Assembly (NCBI GenBank): GCA_031288675.1
Contig: JAITQY010000092.1
Location: forward strand, 1-29,667
Reading direction: 5' to 3'
Length of the DNA stretch: 29,667 bases
Source of the DNA: Oscillospiraceae bacterium
GTDB taxonomy: Bacteria; Bacillota; Clostridia; Oscillospirales; Oscillospiraceae
The position numbers and the translations under genes are program-made. Below the pieces are notes generated by a model. The model did no database searches and was not told the DNA's origin. It was given only the letters and a program-made list of their open reading frames with translations. Numbering within the stretch: the stretch's first letter is position 1; each line of letters starts with the position of its first letter. Positions 22,786 to 29,667 of the stretch are shown here, piece after piece.

Positions 22786-23858
22786 TGGTCGCCCCCCGCA
22801 TCCTCCGGAAAATTCTCAATCGAAACCGCATGGCAAATGCCGGGAATACTCTCCCCCTGACCTGATGTGATTGCACTCATCAGCGCGCCCGTTCCGGCGA
22901 ATAACAACTTATTTACCGCGCCGGAGCGCATCTCGTTCAGCAGATAGCTGCACAACACTGACGCGCTGCAGCCGGCTCCGGAACCGCCGGAGTGAACGTC
23001 CTGTGTTTCACGGTCATAAATCAGAAGTCCGCAATCATTGTAATTTGTAAGTTCCGTACCGCTCTTGCTGAAGAAATCCGTCACAATGTCAAACCCGATT
23101 TTAGCGAGATCGCCGGTAACGATAAGGTCATAATAGCTTGGGTCGCGTCCGGTATCCTCAAAGTGCTGATAAAGCGTTTCATAAGCCGCGACAGCCATTG
23201 CCGCGCCCATATTAGCCGCGTCTTTAATTCCCGCGTCGCGGATTATTCCCGGCGTCGCGGATGTAATGCGCTGTACGAGTTTTGGCTTTGCGCTTTCTTC
23301 ACCGCCGTTTGCAATAGCCGAATCCGAAGCGGTAATGACAACCGCGCCCGCGCCGGTTACTGTCCACTGTGCGGTAGGCGTCCGTTGCCCGCCATATTCT
23401 AACGGCAGACGGAACTGCCGCTCCGCGCTGCAAAAATGGGAACTCGCCGCCGCCGCTCCGCACTTGATAAACCCGCCGTCAACTGCCATAGCGGCAAGGA
23501 TAATCGCCTCGGCAAACGTACTGCACGCTCCGTACAGCCCGAAGTAAGGCACTCCCTCATACCTCGACCCGAACGACGACGCGGTACACTGATTTTGCAG
23601 GTCTCCCGCAAAAATCATACCAAGCTCTGAAACGGAGATTTTTGCTTTGGTCAGCGCCAGCTCCAACGTGTGCCGGTGCAGTTCCGCCTCCGCTTTTTCC
23701 CATGTCGATTGCCCAAAATACGCGTCGTCTGACAGATAGTCAAAATAACGTGCCAGCGGACCATCCGCTTCCTTCGCGGCTCCCGCGCTTGCCCATGCCG
23801 ATATTTTAGGCGCGGTTTCAAACCTGAAACTTCCTTTGCCAATGTATTTAGCAGACAT
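22782..23858 (-). CDS. spoVAD: Stage V sporulation protein AD
   Basis: SpoVAD is a soluble, thiolase-fold protein that binds dipicolinic acid and is needed with SpoVAC and SpoVAE for its uptake. The 358-residue product shows the family signatures FAGDLQNQ, YFGLYGACSTFAEAI (a thiolase-like Cys region), SSHFCSAERQFR.PLEYG.QR.PTAQWTVTGAGA, and the C-terminal HSGGSGAGCSA loop. The start ATG 23858 has GAGGTGA close by. spoVAC, which normally precedes spoVAD, is not here; the upstream neighbour is an AraC-type regulator 211 nt away, and a sigma-G-like promoter lies directly before the gene. Confidence 0.95.
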   Translation of the reverse strand: MSAKYIGKGSFRFETAPKISAWASAGAAKEADGPLARYFDYLSDDAYFGQSTWEKAEAELHRHTLELALTKAKISVSELGMIFAGDLQNQCTASSFGSRYEGVPYFGLYGACSTFAEAIILAAMAVDGGFIKCGAAAASSHFCSAERQFRLPLEYGGQRTPTAQWTVTGAGAVVITASDSAIANGGEESAKPKLVQRITSATPGIIRDAGIKDAANMGAAMAVAAYETLYQHFEDTGRDPSYYDLIVTGDLAKIGFDIVTDFFSKSGTELTNYNDCGLLIYDRETQDVHSGGSGAGCSASVLCSYLLNEMRSGAVNKLLFAGTGALMSAITSGQGESIPGICHAVSIENFPEDAGGDQ

Positions 23859-23874
23859 TTTCTCACCTCAAACT

Positions 23875-23903
23875 TAGTATGCACAAAATTCGGAGAAGTC
23901 TGC
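23875..23903 (-). promoter_or_regulatory. Candidate sigma-G (forespore) promoter of spoVAD
   Basis: On the minus strand GCAGA (23903-23899), a 17-nt spacer and CATACTA (23881-23875) fit the sigma-G pattern (GHATR / CATNHTA) with one -35 mismatch. The predicted start lies just at the ribosome site, giving a very short leader. Known spoVA operons are sigma-G controlled, which supports the reading. Confidence 0.5.
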
Positions 23904-23941
23904 AAAAGATATTTTGGTAATTTATGGATTATAAATCAATA

Positions 23942-23971
23942 GCATAGGCCGCTTTTAACGGCAGCCTATGC
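23942..23971. other. Inverted repeat between the AraC gene and spoVAD
   Basis: GCATAGGC (23942-23949) and GCCTATGC (23964-23971) form a perfect 8-bp stem with extra inner pairing. It may end AraC-gene transcripts on the minus strand, but only a loose AT-rich stretch follows. The rest of the 210-nt gap shows no gene. Confidence 0.45.
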
Positions 23972-24068
23972 CTGACTATTATCTGATTAGTCTCACCGCT
24001 GCAAAATGCTCTTGCAAGCAGGGAGTTAGTGTGTCCGTTAAGCCGACTAAATAGTCTGCCAGAAAAGA

Positions 24069-24914
24069 TTACATTTTTACAACAGGGAACCAAAGTTCAT
24101 ACTTAAAATTTGGCTTGGGCATATCACGTTCTGGATAAACCTCAATATCGGGAATATCTTCATCCGCACGGCGATACCCTGACGATGGCAACCATTCTTT
24201 CCAAAAGCGACCCGATAACTCCATTAGGTCACCCTCTTGTTCGAGAACCGCCCATGTAGCGGCTTTAACCTTATACGATTCCAACCCTTGCGGTACAGCT
24301 TTCGTTGTTGCGGCAGCTATGTAATAATCAAACTCGTGTTTGCCATTGAAGTCCGCGCACAGACCGATGAAGCCTTGCGGTTCCGTATCCATAAGCGACA
24401 GCAATGTTTTGTAAGTTTCTTTCAGTGTCTCATCCCAAAAATTCGGGATCAAATTGACAACCGCATCGCTACGAAACGTCCTCTTGATACCCGCGACGGT
24501 GAACACGGGCTTTTGCTCAATTCTGATTTTCATCTCTGTATCTCCTTTAAGTTGAATTAGAACTGAGATACGCGGATAGGTAGTCAACGGAATCTTGCGG
24601 CTTCTTGCGTATGTCGGAGGAACCTTGTGCTGACCCTGAAAAGTCCTGTTAAAGGCAGTCGGGGAGGAATAACCATATTTCAGCGCGATGTCGATAATTT
24701 TAACGTCGCTGTTCTGAAGCTCCAGCGCGGCAAGCGAAAGTCTCCGTCGGCGGACATACTCACCCGGTTGTATTCCTGTAATCATCAGGAACATATTTGA
24801 AAATCCGTTTGCCGAACAGTACGCCAGTTTCGCCGCCTGTTTCATGTCAATCTCCCTGTCAAGGTTAGCTTCGAGATAGTCAATAGCTTGATTCATCCGC
24901 TTTGTCCAATCCAC
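24069..24914 (-). CDS. AraC family transcriptional regulator with GyrI-like effector domain
   Basis: A 281-residue regulator. Residues 1-108 contain two helix-turn-helix motifs of the AraC type (MKQAAKLAYCSANGFSNMFLMITGIQPGEYVRRRRL, then IIDIALKYGYSSPTAFNRTFQ), followed from about 127 by a GyrI-like/effector-binding domain (MKIRIEQKPVFTVAGIKR ... FDYYIAAATT ... DIEVYPERDM ... YELWFPVVK). This order is that of Rob/BltR-like drug or stress sensors, whose C-domain binds small hydrophobic or cationic ligands. GTG 24914 is the start, with AGGAG 8 nt upstream. The target is unknown; the two MATE exporters are a possible but distant guess. Confidence 0.9.
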   Translation of the reverse strand: MDWTKRMNQAIDYLEANLDREIDMKQAAKLAYCSANGFSNMFLMITGIQPGEYVRRRRLSLAALELQNSDVKIIDIALKYGYSSPTAFNRTFQGQHKVPPTYARSRKIPLTTYPRISVLIQLKGDTEMKIRIEQKPVFTVAGIKRTFRSDAVVNLIPNFWDETLKETYKTLLSLMDTEPQGFIGLCADFNGKHEFDYYIAAATTKAVPQGLESYKVKAATWAVLEQEGDLMELSGRFWKEWLPSSGYRRADEDIPDIEVYPERDMPKPNFKYELWFPVVKM

Positions 24915-25016
24915 TGCGTAATCTCCTTTCGCTTGTCAGTATAACAGGGACGAGAACCGGTGTCCTCTCTTTTACCACAAAATAATGCGAAGTAATTATT
25001 CTATTTTACAATAAAT

Positions 25017-25066
25017 AAAAAAGCAAACGCGAACACCTGCCCGACAAAAAATCGGGTCGGGTTCGC
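25017..25066 (-). terminator. Intrinsic terminator of tRNA-Ser
   Basis: A hairpin with GCGAAC/GTTCGC outer arms (25029-25034, 25061-25066) and inner CCGA pairing is followed on the minus strand by GTTTGC and six Ts (25022-25017). It begins 12 nt after the tRNA CCA end. Confidence 0.85.
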
Positions 25067-25077
25067 ATTGTAACTAT

Positions 25078-25169
25078 TGGCGGAGAAGCAGGGATTTGAA
25101 CCCTGGCGCGGCTTATCACCGCCTACTCCCTTAGCAGGGGAGCCCCTTCGGCCACTTGGGTACTTCTCC
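25078..25169 (-). tRNA. tRNA-Ser (anticodon GCU)
   Basis: On the minus strand the acceptor GGAGAAG pairs with CTTCTCC. The anticodon stem CTCCC/GGGAG carries loop CTGCTAA with anticodon GCT, reading AGC/AGU serine codons. A long variable arm (GGCGG/GCCGC) and the T arm CAGGG-TTCAAAT-CCCTG follow. The discriminator is G, and CCA is encoded at 25080-25078. The long variable arm is diagnostic for type II tRNAs. Confidence 0.97.
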
Positions 25170-25182
25170 AATTCCTTTTGCT

Positions 25183-25211
25183 AATTTAACATACCTATAC
25201 GCATTTGTCAA
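25183..25211 (-). promoter_or_regulatory. Sigma-A promoter of tRNA-Ser
   Basis: TTGACA (25211-25206), 17-nt spacer, TAAATT (25188-25183), 13 nt before the tRNA 5' end. Confidence 0.8.
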
Positions 25212-25243
25212 GTCTTTTTTGAAATTAGGATATTTCTGAAAAA

Positions 25244-25297
25244 TTCACAGTTTGTTTACGATTGCACCTTGACTTTTAGGACTGCTCGTGATATAAT
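25244..25297 (+). promoter_or_regulatory. Orphan near-consensus promoter with the repeat-family upstream block
   Basis: TTGACT (25269-25274), 17-nt spacer, TATAAT (25292-25297). Just upstream, TTCACAGTTTGTTTACGATT (25244-25263) plus GCAC matches the block before the promoters of repeats A and C, but here only 1 nt instead of 12 separates it from the -35. It points into the 3' end of the minus-strand phoR gene 44 nt away; no plus-strand gene follows. The heptamers and palindrome are absent. Confidence 0.65.
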
Positions 25298-25340
25298 ACA
25301 CTTTAGTAAACCTCCAAAACATAATTGGCTGTTTCGTCGG

Positions 25341-26978
25341 TCATATTGTTACGGTTATTGTAGTCCCCAACCCCTCGCGGCTTTGCAGTTCCACCGTACC
25401 TCCGTGAATCATCACGATGTGCTTGACGATCGCTAAACCTAAGCCCGTGCCGTCTATCTTCTTTGAGCGCGATTTGTCCGCGCGGTAAAAACGCTCAAAC
25501 ACGCGGTCCTGCGCTTCACGAGGAATTCCTATGCCGGTATCGGAAACTGTAACCGTCACGCGCCCATCGGACGCCGAAACACCGACGCTTACGCTGCCGC
25601 CGGAATTATTGTACTTTACAGCGTTGTCGATAAGGTTGTACAGCATCTCATATATCAGTGTGTAATCCGCTTTTACAGACGCTCCGCTGTCTCCGGCGAC
25701 TTGGACGCTGATGTTATTTTCCGCTGCTTTTAGGGCAAGAGCCGCCGCAACGCTTTCAGCCGCCGCAAACACGTTCACATCCTCAAACGATTCGGAACCT
25801 TTGCCCTCGTCAAGTTTGGAGATAAGCATTATATCTTCAATCAGCGAAATCAGCCGTGCAGCCTCATCCTTTATTTTTCCGGCGAATACGTCGCGGTCTG
25901 CGTCCTTTATCATCCCGTTGCACAGCATTTCGGCATAGCCGGAAATACTCGTAAGCGGAGTTTTCAGTTCGTGCGATACATTCGCGGAAAACTCACGGCG
26001 CAGAGCTTCGCCAGCCGCCTTATCCGTTATGTCTAATATAAGGATAATAGCTTCCCCGCCCGGCACAGGACTGAATATGAACCGGCAGGTCTTACCGGGA
26101 TACTCTTTGACAGTTTCGCCGCGGCAGCCGTCAAGCGCTTTGCGCGTGCCGTTCAGGATTTCCATATCGCGGATTATTTCTAACAGGTTGCCGCCGGGCG
26201 CGGCGTGTTCCGCGCCTAACAGCGAGGTCGCGCTCTTGTTGATGGAGATGACCTCCCCTTTGCCGCCGACTAACACAAGCCCCTCATTCATATTATCTAT
26301 AATAGCGTCAATTGTGGCGGAGTGCCGTTGCAGTGCGTCTAACTGCTCTGATAACTGATTTCTCTGCTTCTCAATGGTTACAATAAAAGGAGCGAATTCA
26401 TTATACGGCGCGGTAAGCTTGCCGTCCGTATCAATATCATTGAACGGCGCGGCAATCCGGCGTGTTACTATTCCGGAAAGCATATATCCGATTATAAATA
26501 CCGCTATTGCGGCGCAAATAACGGCAGGAAACGCTTTCCCGAACATTCCCCAAATGCTTTGCGTGGTCTTGGATAACCGCAGAATATATCCGTCCGTCAG
26601 CCTAACGGCATAGTAAAAAGTCTCTTTGCCGAGCGTAGCGGATATGCGCCGGCTCTCGCCGAATCCGATTTCTGCGGCGGAGGCTACCTCTTCACGCGAA
26701 AGATGATTCTCCATATTTGCCGCATCTGCATTGTTGTCGTAGACAACAGAGCCGTCAGAGGCAATCAGCGTTGCCCGTATATCGTCAGGGCGCAGTTCCC
26801 GTATCTCACGCATCACGGATACAGAATCCGACTTACGGTATACTTCTGTCTGAGTATGGATACTGCTCTGTGCCAAGTCAGAGAACCGTCCGTAAAATAC
26901 CGCTCCAAGCGCCGCCGACACGAGTACTATCGTTATCAGCGTGATTAGCAGCATTCCGCCAAAAATACGTCTGTTCAA
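25341..26978 (-). CDS. phoR: Phosphate-responsive sensor histidine kinase PhoR
   Basis: Membrane histidine kinase that partners with the adjacent response regulator in phosphate-starvation control. The 545-residue protein has TM1 (about 7-29), an extracytoplasmic sensor domain (30-145), TM2 (about 148-170), a PAS domain (about 222-320), HisKA with SANVSHELKTPLTS and phospho-acceptor H336, and the HATPase core with NLIDNAVKYNN, DTGIGIP and GTGLGLAIVKHI. The start is TTG 26978, with GGAGGG 6 nt upstream; no closer ATG has such a site. It follows the regulator gene by 2 nt and is the last gene of pst-phoU-phoB-phoR. No clear terminator follows. Confidence 0.93.
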   Translation of the reverse strand: MNRRIFGGMLLITLITIVLVSAALGAVFYGRFSDLAQSSIHTQTEVYRKSDSVSVMREIRELRPDDIRATLIASDGSVVYDNNADAANMENHLSREEVASAAEIGFGESRRISATLGKETFYYAVRLTDGYILRLSKTTQSIWGMFGKAFPAVICAAIAVFIIGYMLSGIVTRRIAAPFNDIDTDGKLTAPYNEFAPFIVTIEKQRNQLSEQLDALQRHSATIDAIIDNMNEGLVLVGGKGEVISINKSATSLLGAEHAAPGGNLLEIIRDMEILNGTRKALDGCRGETVKEYPGKTCRFIFSPVPGGEAIILILDITDKAAGEALRREFSANVSHELKTPLTSISGYAEMLCNGMIKDADRDVFAGKIKDEAARLISLIEDIMLISKLDEGKGSESFEDVNVFAAAESVAAALALKAAENNISVQVAGDSGASVKADYTLIYEMLYNLIDNAVKYNNSGGSVSVGVSASDGRVTVTVSDTGIGIPREAQDRVFERFYRADKSRSKKIDGTGLGLAIVKHIVMIHGGTVELQSREGLGTTITVTI

Positions 26979-26980
26979 CG

Positions 26981-27658
26981 TTAACCCTCCGCCTTGTAAC
27001 CGACATTCCGTACAGTTTTTATTATGCCGCCGCCCTCGCCGAGCTTCTGACGGAGCGACTTGACGTGCATATCGACAGTGCGGCTCTCGCCGCCGTAGTC
27101 ATAGCCCCAAACTTGGTCAAGAAGCCTGTCGCGCGTCAGCACGATTCCCGCGTTTATCATCATATAGTGCAGAAGCTCAAACTCCTTATACGTAAGTGCA
27201 ACTTCCTTGCCGTGTACCGAAACTGTGCGTCTGGCAGGGTCAAGCGTAACGCTGCCCGACGTAATACCGCCGGTATTATCCTCACCGCCTTTATAGCGGC
27301 GCAGCACGGCGCGAACTCTGGAAATCAATTCCATAACAGAAAACGGTTTGGTAATGTAATCGTCCGCACCGAAGTCAAGACCCTTAACCCGGTCAAGCTC
27401 TGAATTTTTCGCGGTCAGAATAATGACGGGAATGTCCGAGATTTTCCCGTTTTGGCGCATTTTTTTCAATATTGAAATCCCGTCTTCTCCGGGTAGCATA
27501 AGGTCAAGTAACGCCATATCCGGAGTGCGGATTTTCAGAGCGGAAAAGAACGCCTCTCCGTCTTGAAAACAATCAGCCTCAAATCCGGATGAGGTTAGCG
27601 CATATGTTACCATCTCCCGGATGTTGTCATCATCTTCTACTACATATATTCTATGCAA
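26981..27658 (-). CDS. phoB: PhoB/PhoP-type response regulator
   Basis: An OmpR-family two-component regulator of 225 residues. Receiver domain 1-115 with acidic pocket E8/D9/D10, phospho-acceptor D52 in LLDLMLPG, T82 and K104 (TKPF); DNA-binding winged helix about 128-223 (VALTYKEFELLHYMM, TRDRLLDQVWGYDYGGESRTVDMHVKSLRQKL). The gene order with pst, phoU and phoR identifies it as the phosphate regulator (called PhoP in Bacillus). The start is TTG 27658 with GGAGG 7 nt upstream, so both two-component genes use TTG starts, which may keep their levels low compared with the transporter genes before them. Confidence 0.94.
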   Translation of the reverse strand: MHRIYVVEDDDNIREMVTYALTSSGFEADCFQDGEAFFSALKIRTPDMALLDLMLPGEDGISILKKMRQNGKISDIPVIILTAKNSELDRVKGLDFGADDYITKPFSVMELISRVRAVLRRYKGGEDNTGGITSGSVTLDPARRTVSVHGKEVALTYKEFELLHYMMINAGIVLTRDRLLDQVWGYDYGGESRTVDMHVKSLRQKLGEGGGIIKTVRNVGYKAEG

Positions 27659-27710
27659 AATATCCCTCCAAGATTAGCATACAGTGTTTAGTAGCTAATA
27701 TAACGCGGCG

Positions 27711-28367
27711 TCATAATACCTGTATTTCTTTGTGTTTGCCGGTGATGGAGAATATGACCCATTCGGCAATGTTTTGAGCGTGGTCGCCGATACGCTCAAA
27801 ATATTTGGCAATTTGCAGGAGGTCTAACGCCTGCTCGCCGTTGGCAACGTCATGGTGTATAAGGTCAATCATATCGTTTTTGACGGTCATAAATAAACCG
27901 TCCACAATATCATCGTAGGCAATGACCGCCTCCGCAAGAGCGAGATCCTTTTTAACGAACGCGTCAATAGCGTCCGATACCATCTTAATAGTTGCCTCCG
28001 CCATCTTCGGAATGTTCGTAAGCTTGGTGATATACTCCTGACCGGCAAGATACACGCAAAGCTCGGATATATCCGCCGCCTGATCGCCGATACGCTCCAT
28101 ATCAGTTATCATCTTAAGCGCGGTGGAGATTTGGCGGAGGTCGCGCGCAACCGGCTGCTGATTAAGCAGAAGTTTAAGGCACGCGCTTTCTATCTCTTTT
28201 TCCTTTTCGTTTACCGCGTCATCGCCGTGACGGACTTTGTCCGCAAGTTCGATGTCCTGATTAACAAGAGCCTTTACCGCGCCGGCGATAGCGGTTTCTA
28301 TCAACGCGCCCATTTCAATAAGGCTTGTATTCAGATTTGATAGTTGTTCGTCAAAACGTTTTCGCAT
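27711..28367 (-). CDS. phoU: Phosphate transport system regulatory protein PhoU
   Basis: PhoU links the Pst transporter to PhoR and holds the kinase off when phosphate is plentiful. The 218-residue all-helical protein has two PhoU repeats, each with the metal-binding E/DxxxD pattern (MITDMERIGDQAADISE and IAKYFERIGDHAQNIAEW). Length is normal. The ATG shares one base with the pstB stop (TAATG), and GGAGG sits 8 nt upstream. A 52-nt gap separates it from phoB; that gap contains TTAGTAGCTAATAT, shared with the AT-rich tail of repeat C. Confidence 0.96.
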   Translation of the reverse strand: MRKRFDEQLSNLNTSLIEMGALIETAIAGAVKALVNQDIELADKVRHGDDAVNEKEKEIESACLKLLLNQQPVARDLRQISTALKMITDMERIGDQAADISELCVYLAGQEYITKLTNIPKMAEATIKMVSDAIDAFVKKDLALAEAVIAYDDIVDGLFMTVKNDMIDLIHHDVANGEQALDLLQIAKYFERIGDHAQNIAEWVIFSITGKHKEIQVL

Positions 28368-29116
28368 TATCCGAACCTCCCTGTAATATAATCCTCAGTG
28401 CGTTTGTCACCCGGCATAGAGAACATTGTTTCGGTATCTCCGTATTCAATAACATCTCCAAGCAGAAAGAACGCTGTTTTGTCACTGATTCTTGTCGCCT
28501 GCTGCATATTATGAGTCACGATAATAATACTATAATTGTCACGCAAAGTCAACAGCAGGTCTTCGATTTTGCCGGTAGATATGGGGTCAAGAGCGCTGGT
28601 CGGTTCGTCCATAAGCAGGACTTCGGGCGATACGGCAAGAGCGCGGGCTATACACAGCCGCTGCTGCTGACCTCCGGACAGCCCAAGCGCGGACTTCTTC
28701 AGGCGGTCTTTGACTTCATCCCAAATCGCCGCGCCGCGCAAGGAGCTCTCGACGATTTTATCCAGTTCCACCTTAGATTTGACGCCGTGCGTGCGCGGTC
28801 CGAACGCTATGTTGTCGTAGATGCTCATCGGGAACGGGTTCGGTTTTTGAAATACCATTCCAACGCGCTTGCGCAGTACGTTAACGTCCATATTGCCGTA
28901 AACATCCTCGCCGAACAGTTTCACTGCTCCGGTTATCTTACAGCCCTCTATAAGGTCGTTCATGCGGTTAAGCGTTTTCAAAAGCGTTGATTTTCCGCAG
29001 CCTGACGGACCGATAAACGCGGTGATCTTTTTTTGCGAAATCGCCATAGAAACACTTTTCAAAGCTTGAAAATCGCCATAGTAAAGATTCAGGTTTTCGA
29101 TATTGAAACAGTTCAT
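28367..29116 (-). CDS. pstB: Phosphate ABC transporter ATP-binding protein PstB
   Basis: The ATPase of the high-affinity phosphate importer PstSCAB. The 249-residue protein has Walker A GPSGCGKST (36-44), the Q-loop VFQKPNPFPMSIYDN typical of PstB, the signature LSGGQQQRL (146-154), Walker B VLLMDEPTSALDP, and the switch histidine (IIVTHNMQQA). Its ATG overlaps the pstA stop (ATGA) and its TAA overlaps the phoU start, so pstA, pstB and phoU are translationally linked. Confidence 0.97.
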   Translation of the reverse strand: MNCFNIENLNLYYGDFQALKSVSMAISQKKITAFIGPSGCGKSTLLKTLNRMNDLIEGCKITGAVKLFGEDVYGNMDVNVLRKRVGMVFQKPNPFPMSIYDNIAFGPRTHGVKSKVELDKIVESSLRGAAIWDEVKDRLKKSALGLSGGQQQRLCIARALAVSPEVLLMDEPTSALDPISTGKIEDLLLTLRDNYSIIIVTHNMQQATRISDKTAFFLLGDVIEYGDTETMFSMPGDKRTEDYITGRFG

Positions 29117-29667
29117 ATCTTACCTCCAAGCCGCCTCGCCGCCATAGCGGACGCGGCGTTGATAAGCACGACCACAACCAGCAGTACTACGGCGGTAGCA
29201 TATCCCTCCCCGGTGTGCAAACCCTCGCTGGAGAGCGCGTACATATGGACGGACAGAGTACGCGCGCTGCGCGTCAGGTCTGCCGGCACCTGAGCAACCG
29301 TGCCGGCGGTGTAGATAAGCGCCGCTGTCTCGCCGACAATCCGCCCGACCGCAAGTATTATTCCGGCTAATATACCGGGCATTGCGGCAGGGAGAACGAT
29401 TTTGAATACCGTTCTCAGCCGCCCCGCGCCTAATCCGAACGAGCCTTCACGGTAGGTATCCGGAACGGATTTCAGAGCCTCTTCAGCGGAGCGCATGATA
29501 AGCGGCAGAATCATTATAGACAGCGTACACGCACCGGCAATTACGCTGAATCCCCATCCGAGATAGGTCACGAAGAACAGCATTCCGAACAGCCCGTATA
29601 CTATTGACGGAATACCGGACAGGGTCTCCGTAGTGAGTCTGACAAGAGTGACCGCTTTGTTTCCGCG
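29113..29667 (-). CDS. pstA: Phosphate ABC transporter permease PstA (5' truncated by window end)
   Basis: The C-terminal 184 residues of a permease of the phosphate importer; the frame stays open to the window edge, so the start lies beyond it. It begins RGNKAVTLVRLTTETLSGIPSIVYG, a typical PstA/PstC segment, then has membrane helices and the EAA loop (ALKSVPDTYREGSFGLGAGRLRTVFKIVLPAAMPGI), which docks onto PstB. LAGIILAVGRIVGETAALIYTAG is characteristic of PstA. The frame ends GGKI with the stop overlapping the pstB start. pstS and pstC are expected further along on this strand outside the window. Confidence 0.95.
   Translation of the reverse strand, partial: RGNKAVTLVRLTTETLSGIPSIVYGLFGMLFFVTYLGWGFSVIAGACTLSIMILPLIMRSAEEALKSVPDTYREGSFGLGAGRLRTVFKIVLPAAMPGILAGIILAVGRIVGETAALIYTAGTVAQVPADLTRSARTLSVHMYALSSEGLHTGEGYATAVVLLVVVVLINAASAMAARRLGGKI

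Overview
The window looks like a chromosomal piece of an endospore-forming member of Clostridia (Bacillota). The evidence is spoVAD/spoVAE, an S-layer-anchored (SLH) surface protein, AGGAGG-type ribosome sites, sigma-A promoters with 17-nt spacers, and a glutamine-dependent NAD synthetase. I cannot place it to genus. It appears to be core chromosome: there is no transposase, integrase, phage gene or CRISPR array.

Layout. 1-960: mreC ending in a two-way terminator. 962-6470 (minus): a probable surface corrinoid-capture locus. It starts with a promoter, then a long structured leader that I read as a cobalamin riboswitch, an intrinsic terminator, a possible 21-codon leader ORF, a small secreted protein, a strong intercistronic hairpin, and a ~1,365-residue SLH protein with a transcobalamin-like DUF4430 domain. 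6526-9576 (minus): an MBL-fold hydrolase, a GNAT acetyltransferase fused to an FlK-type hotdog thioesterase, and a short QueG-like 4Fe-4S protein. 9876-12046 (minus): rapZ-rpe-recR. 12430-15343 (minus): udg (family 4)-DUF2156-trkA. 15591-22354 (plus): two separate MATE exporters, then an EamA transporter-nfeD-nadE run. 22426-24914 (minus): spoVAD-spoVAE and an AraC/GyrI-like regulator. 25017-25211 (minus): tRNA-Ser(GCU). 25341-29667 (minus): pstA(partial)-pstB-phoU-phoB-phoR, the phosphate uptake and sensing operon.

The feature least explained by genes is a family of intergenic repeats. Three copies (7604-7865, 12063-12331, 17128-17417) share a conserved ~70-bp module carrying a near-consensus promoter (TTGACA-N17-TATAAT type). 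This is followed by an AT-rich tail, runs of a degenerate 7-bp repeat (AGTCGAC-like) and, in two copies, a GGGCGAGC/GCTCGCCC palindrome. A promoter with only the upstream block lies at 25244-25297. Heptamer runs without the promoter lie at 9735-9878 and 15344-15380. One copy appears to drive rapZ; the others point into genes in antisense. Several gene ends (recR stop, udg start, MBL leader) abut or are built from these repeats.

Other points of interest are a likely AUU start for the DUF2156 gene, a probable leaderless mRNA for the EamA transporter, and spoVAD/VAE with a sigma-G-like promoter but no spoVAC in front.
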